Shown in pieces: positions 4,952 through 5,394 of a DNA stretch of 5,394 nt. The DNA comes from Planctomicrobium sp. (GTDB lineage: Bacteria; Planctomycetota; Planctomycetia; Planctomycetales; Planctomycetaceae): NCBI GenBank assembly GCA_018659505.1, contig JABJMI010000032.1, positions 1 through 5,394 of the forward strand. The letters run 5' to 3'. The notes under the pieces were generated by a model that saw only the letters and a program-made list of their open reading frames with translations, was not told the DNA's origin and searched no databases. The stretch's first letter is position 1, and each line of letters begins with the position of its first letter. The translations under genes and the position numbers were made by a program.

Positions 4952-5394
4952 ATGTCAGACCCTTATCCAGAATCTCTTTCTCGACCTGAACTCGCTGCGC
5001 GACAATTAGACCGTTTGCAAGCACTCCTCAGCGAAGTCGAAGAGAAGAATCCTTTCTGGAAATCGAAATTCAATTCTGCTGGGATCAATCGCCAAGACAT
5101 TCAGTCTCTGGAAGATTTCCGCCAGTTTCCTCTCTTAACGAAACAGGAACTGGTCGACGACCAAAATGCCAACCCACCCTTCGGGACGAATCTGACTTAC
5201 CCACTCTCAGGCTATTCGCGTTTACATCAGACGTCTGGGACCACCGGCAAACCAATGCGATGGCTTGATACGCCAGAAAGCTGGGACTGGTTCATGGAGT
5301 GTTGGGCGCAGATTTATCGTATCTCTGGAATTACTTCTGATGATATCTTCGCGTTCCCGTTTTCGTTTGGGCCGTTTATTGGATTCTGGGCAGC
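4952..5394 (+). CDS. Phenylacetate-CoA ligase-like adenylating enzyme, N-terminal part
   Basis: The gene runs off the right edge; 147 residues are visible of an expected 400 or more. Seen: an N-terminal helical region with [13 protein letters not shown] (33-45), the [15 protein letters not shown] block (56-70) that resembles the 'P..TK.dL' segment of PaaK and coenzyme F390 synthetase-like proteins, and the ATP-binding loop TSGTTGKP at 94-101. Known of the family: these enzymes form an acyl-adenylate from a carboxylic acid and ATP, then pass the acyl group to CoA or a carrier protein. The acid cannot be told from this part. The first good start is ATG 4952; an in-frame TTG at 4922 has no ribosome binding site. 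Same strand as the ketosynthase-like gene, 1.2 kb downstream, suggesting a shared acyl or polyketide-type pathway (inference). Confidence 0.9.
   Translation, partial: MSDPYPESLSRPELAARQLDRLQALLSEVEEKNPFWKSKFNSAGINRQDIQSLEDFRQFPLLTKQELVDDQNANPPFGTNLTYPLSGYSRLHQTSGTTGKPMRWLDTPESWDWFMECWAQIYRISGITSDDIFAFPFSFGPFIGFWA

Noticed and set aside
1..5394. tRNA, rRNA, CRISPR arrays, transposase genes
   Set aside because: No tRNA-like cloverleaf, rRNA segment, regularly spaced direct repeat or transposase motif was seen on either strand.

Overview
The window looks like a chromosomal piece of a planctomycete. The main reason is the pairing of a DUF1549/DUF1553-type protein with a DUF1501 protein carrying a Tat signal, a gene pair greatly expanded in Planctomycetes. 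The moderate GC content, the small uncharacterised proteins and the sparse Shine-Dalgarno sequences fit. The genus cannot be fixed from the sequence. All genes I accept are on the + strand.

Layout. Positions 2-628 hold the C-terminal end of a DUF1553 protein. A 159-bp gap follows, containing a long imperfect inverted repeat (664-731) whose ends match the attC-type RYYYAAC/GTTRRRY pattern. A DUF1501 protein (788-2068, TTG start) comes next. The 400-bp gap 2069-2468 is the most unusual non-coding part. It has a near-consensus sigma-70 promoter (TTGACA, 17 bp, TTTAAT) with a perfect 12-bp palindrome in it. The predicted start is followed at once by a foldable segment: a three-way junction, a further hairpin with the same GGGG loop, then a stem followed by six T. 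I read this as a candidate small RNA or attenuated leader of about 140 nt (2166-2308).

A ketosynthase-fold protein follows (2469-3755). It keeps the thiolase-like framework but has Asp for the catalytic Cys and Asn for the second catalytic His, so it should not perform ordinary Claisen condensation. Two small proteins I do not recognise (3777-4130 and 4254-4649) come next, then a 300-bp gap with no convincing gene. The window ends inside the start of a phenylacetate-CoA-ligase-like adenylating enzyme (4952-5394, incomplete).

How the parts may work together. The first two genes are probably a functional pair of exported or envelope-associated proteins of unknown biochemical role. The ketosynthase-like protein and the acid-activating ligase suggest the left edge of a fatty-acid- or polyketide-like locus that continues to the right: the ligase would activate an acid, and the ketosynthase-like protein would act as a non-condensing partner, decarboxylase or binding subunit. 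This is inference; no acyl carrier protein, active ketosynthase or reductase is visible here. Whether the RNA candidate acts on the ketosynthase-like gene in cis or elsewhere in trans cannot be told from the sequence.
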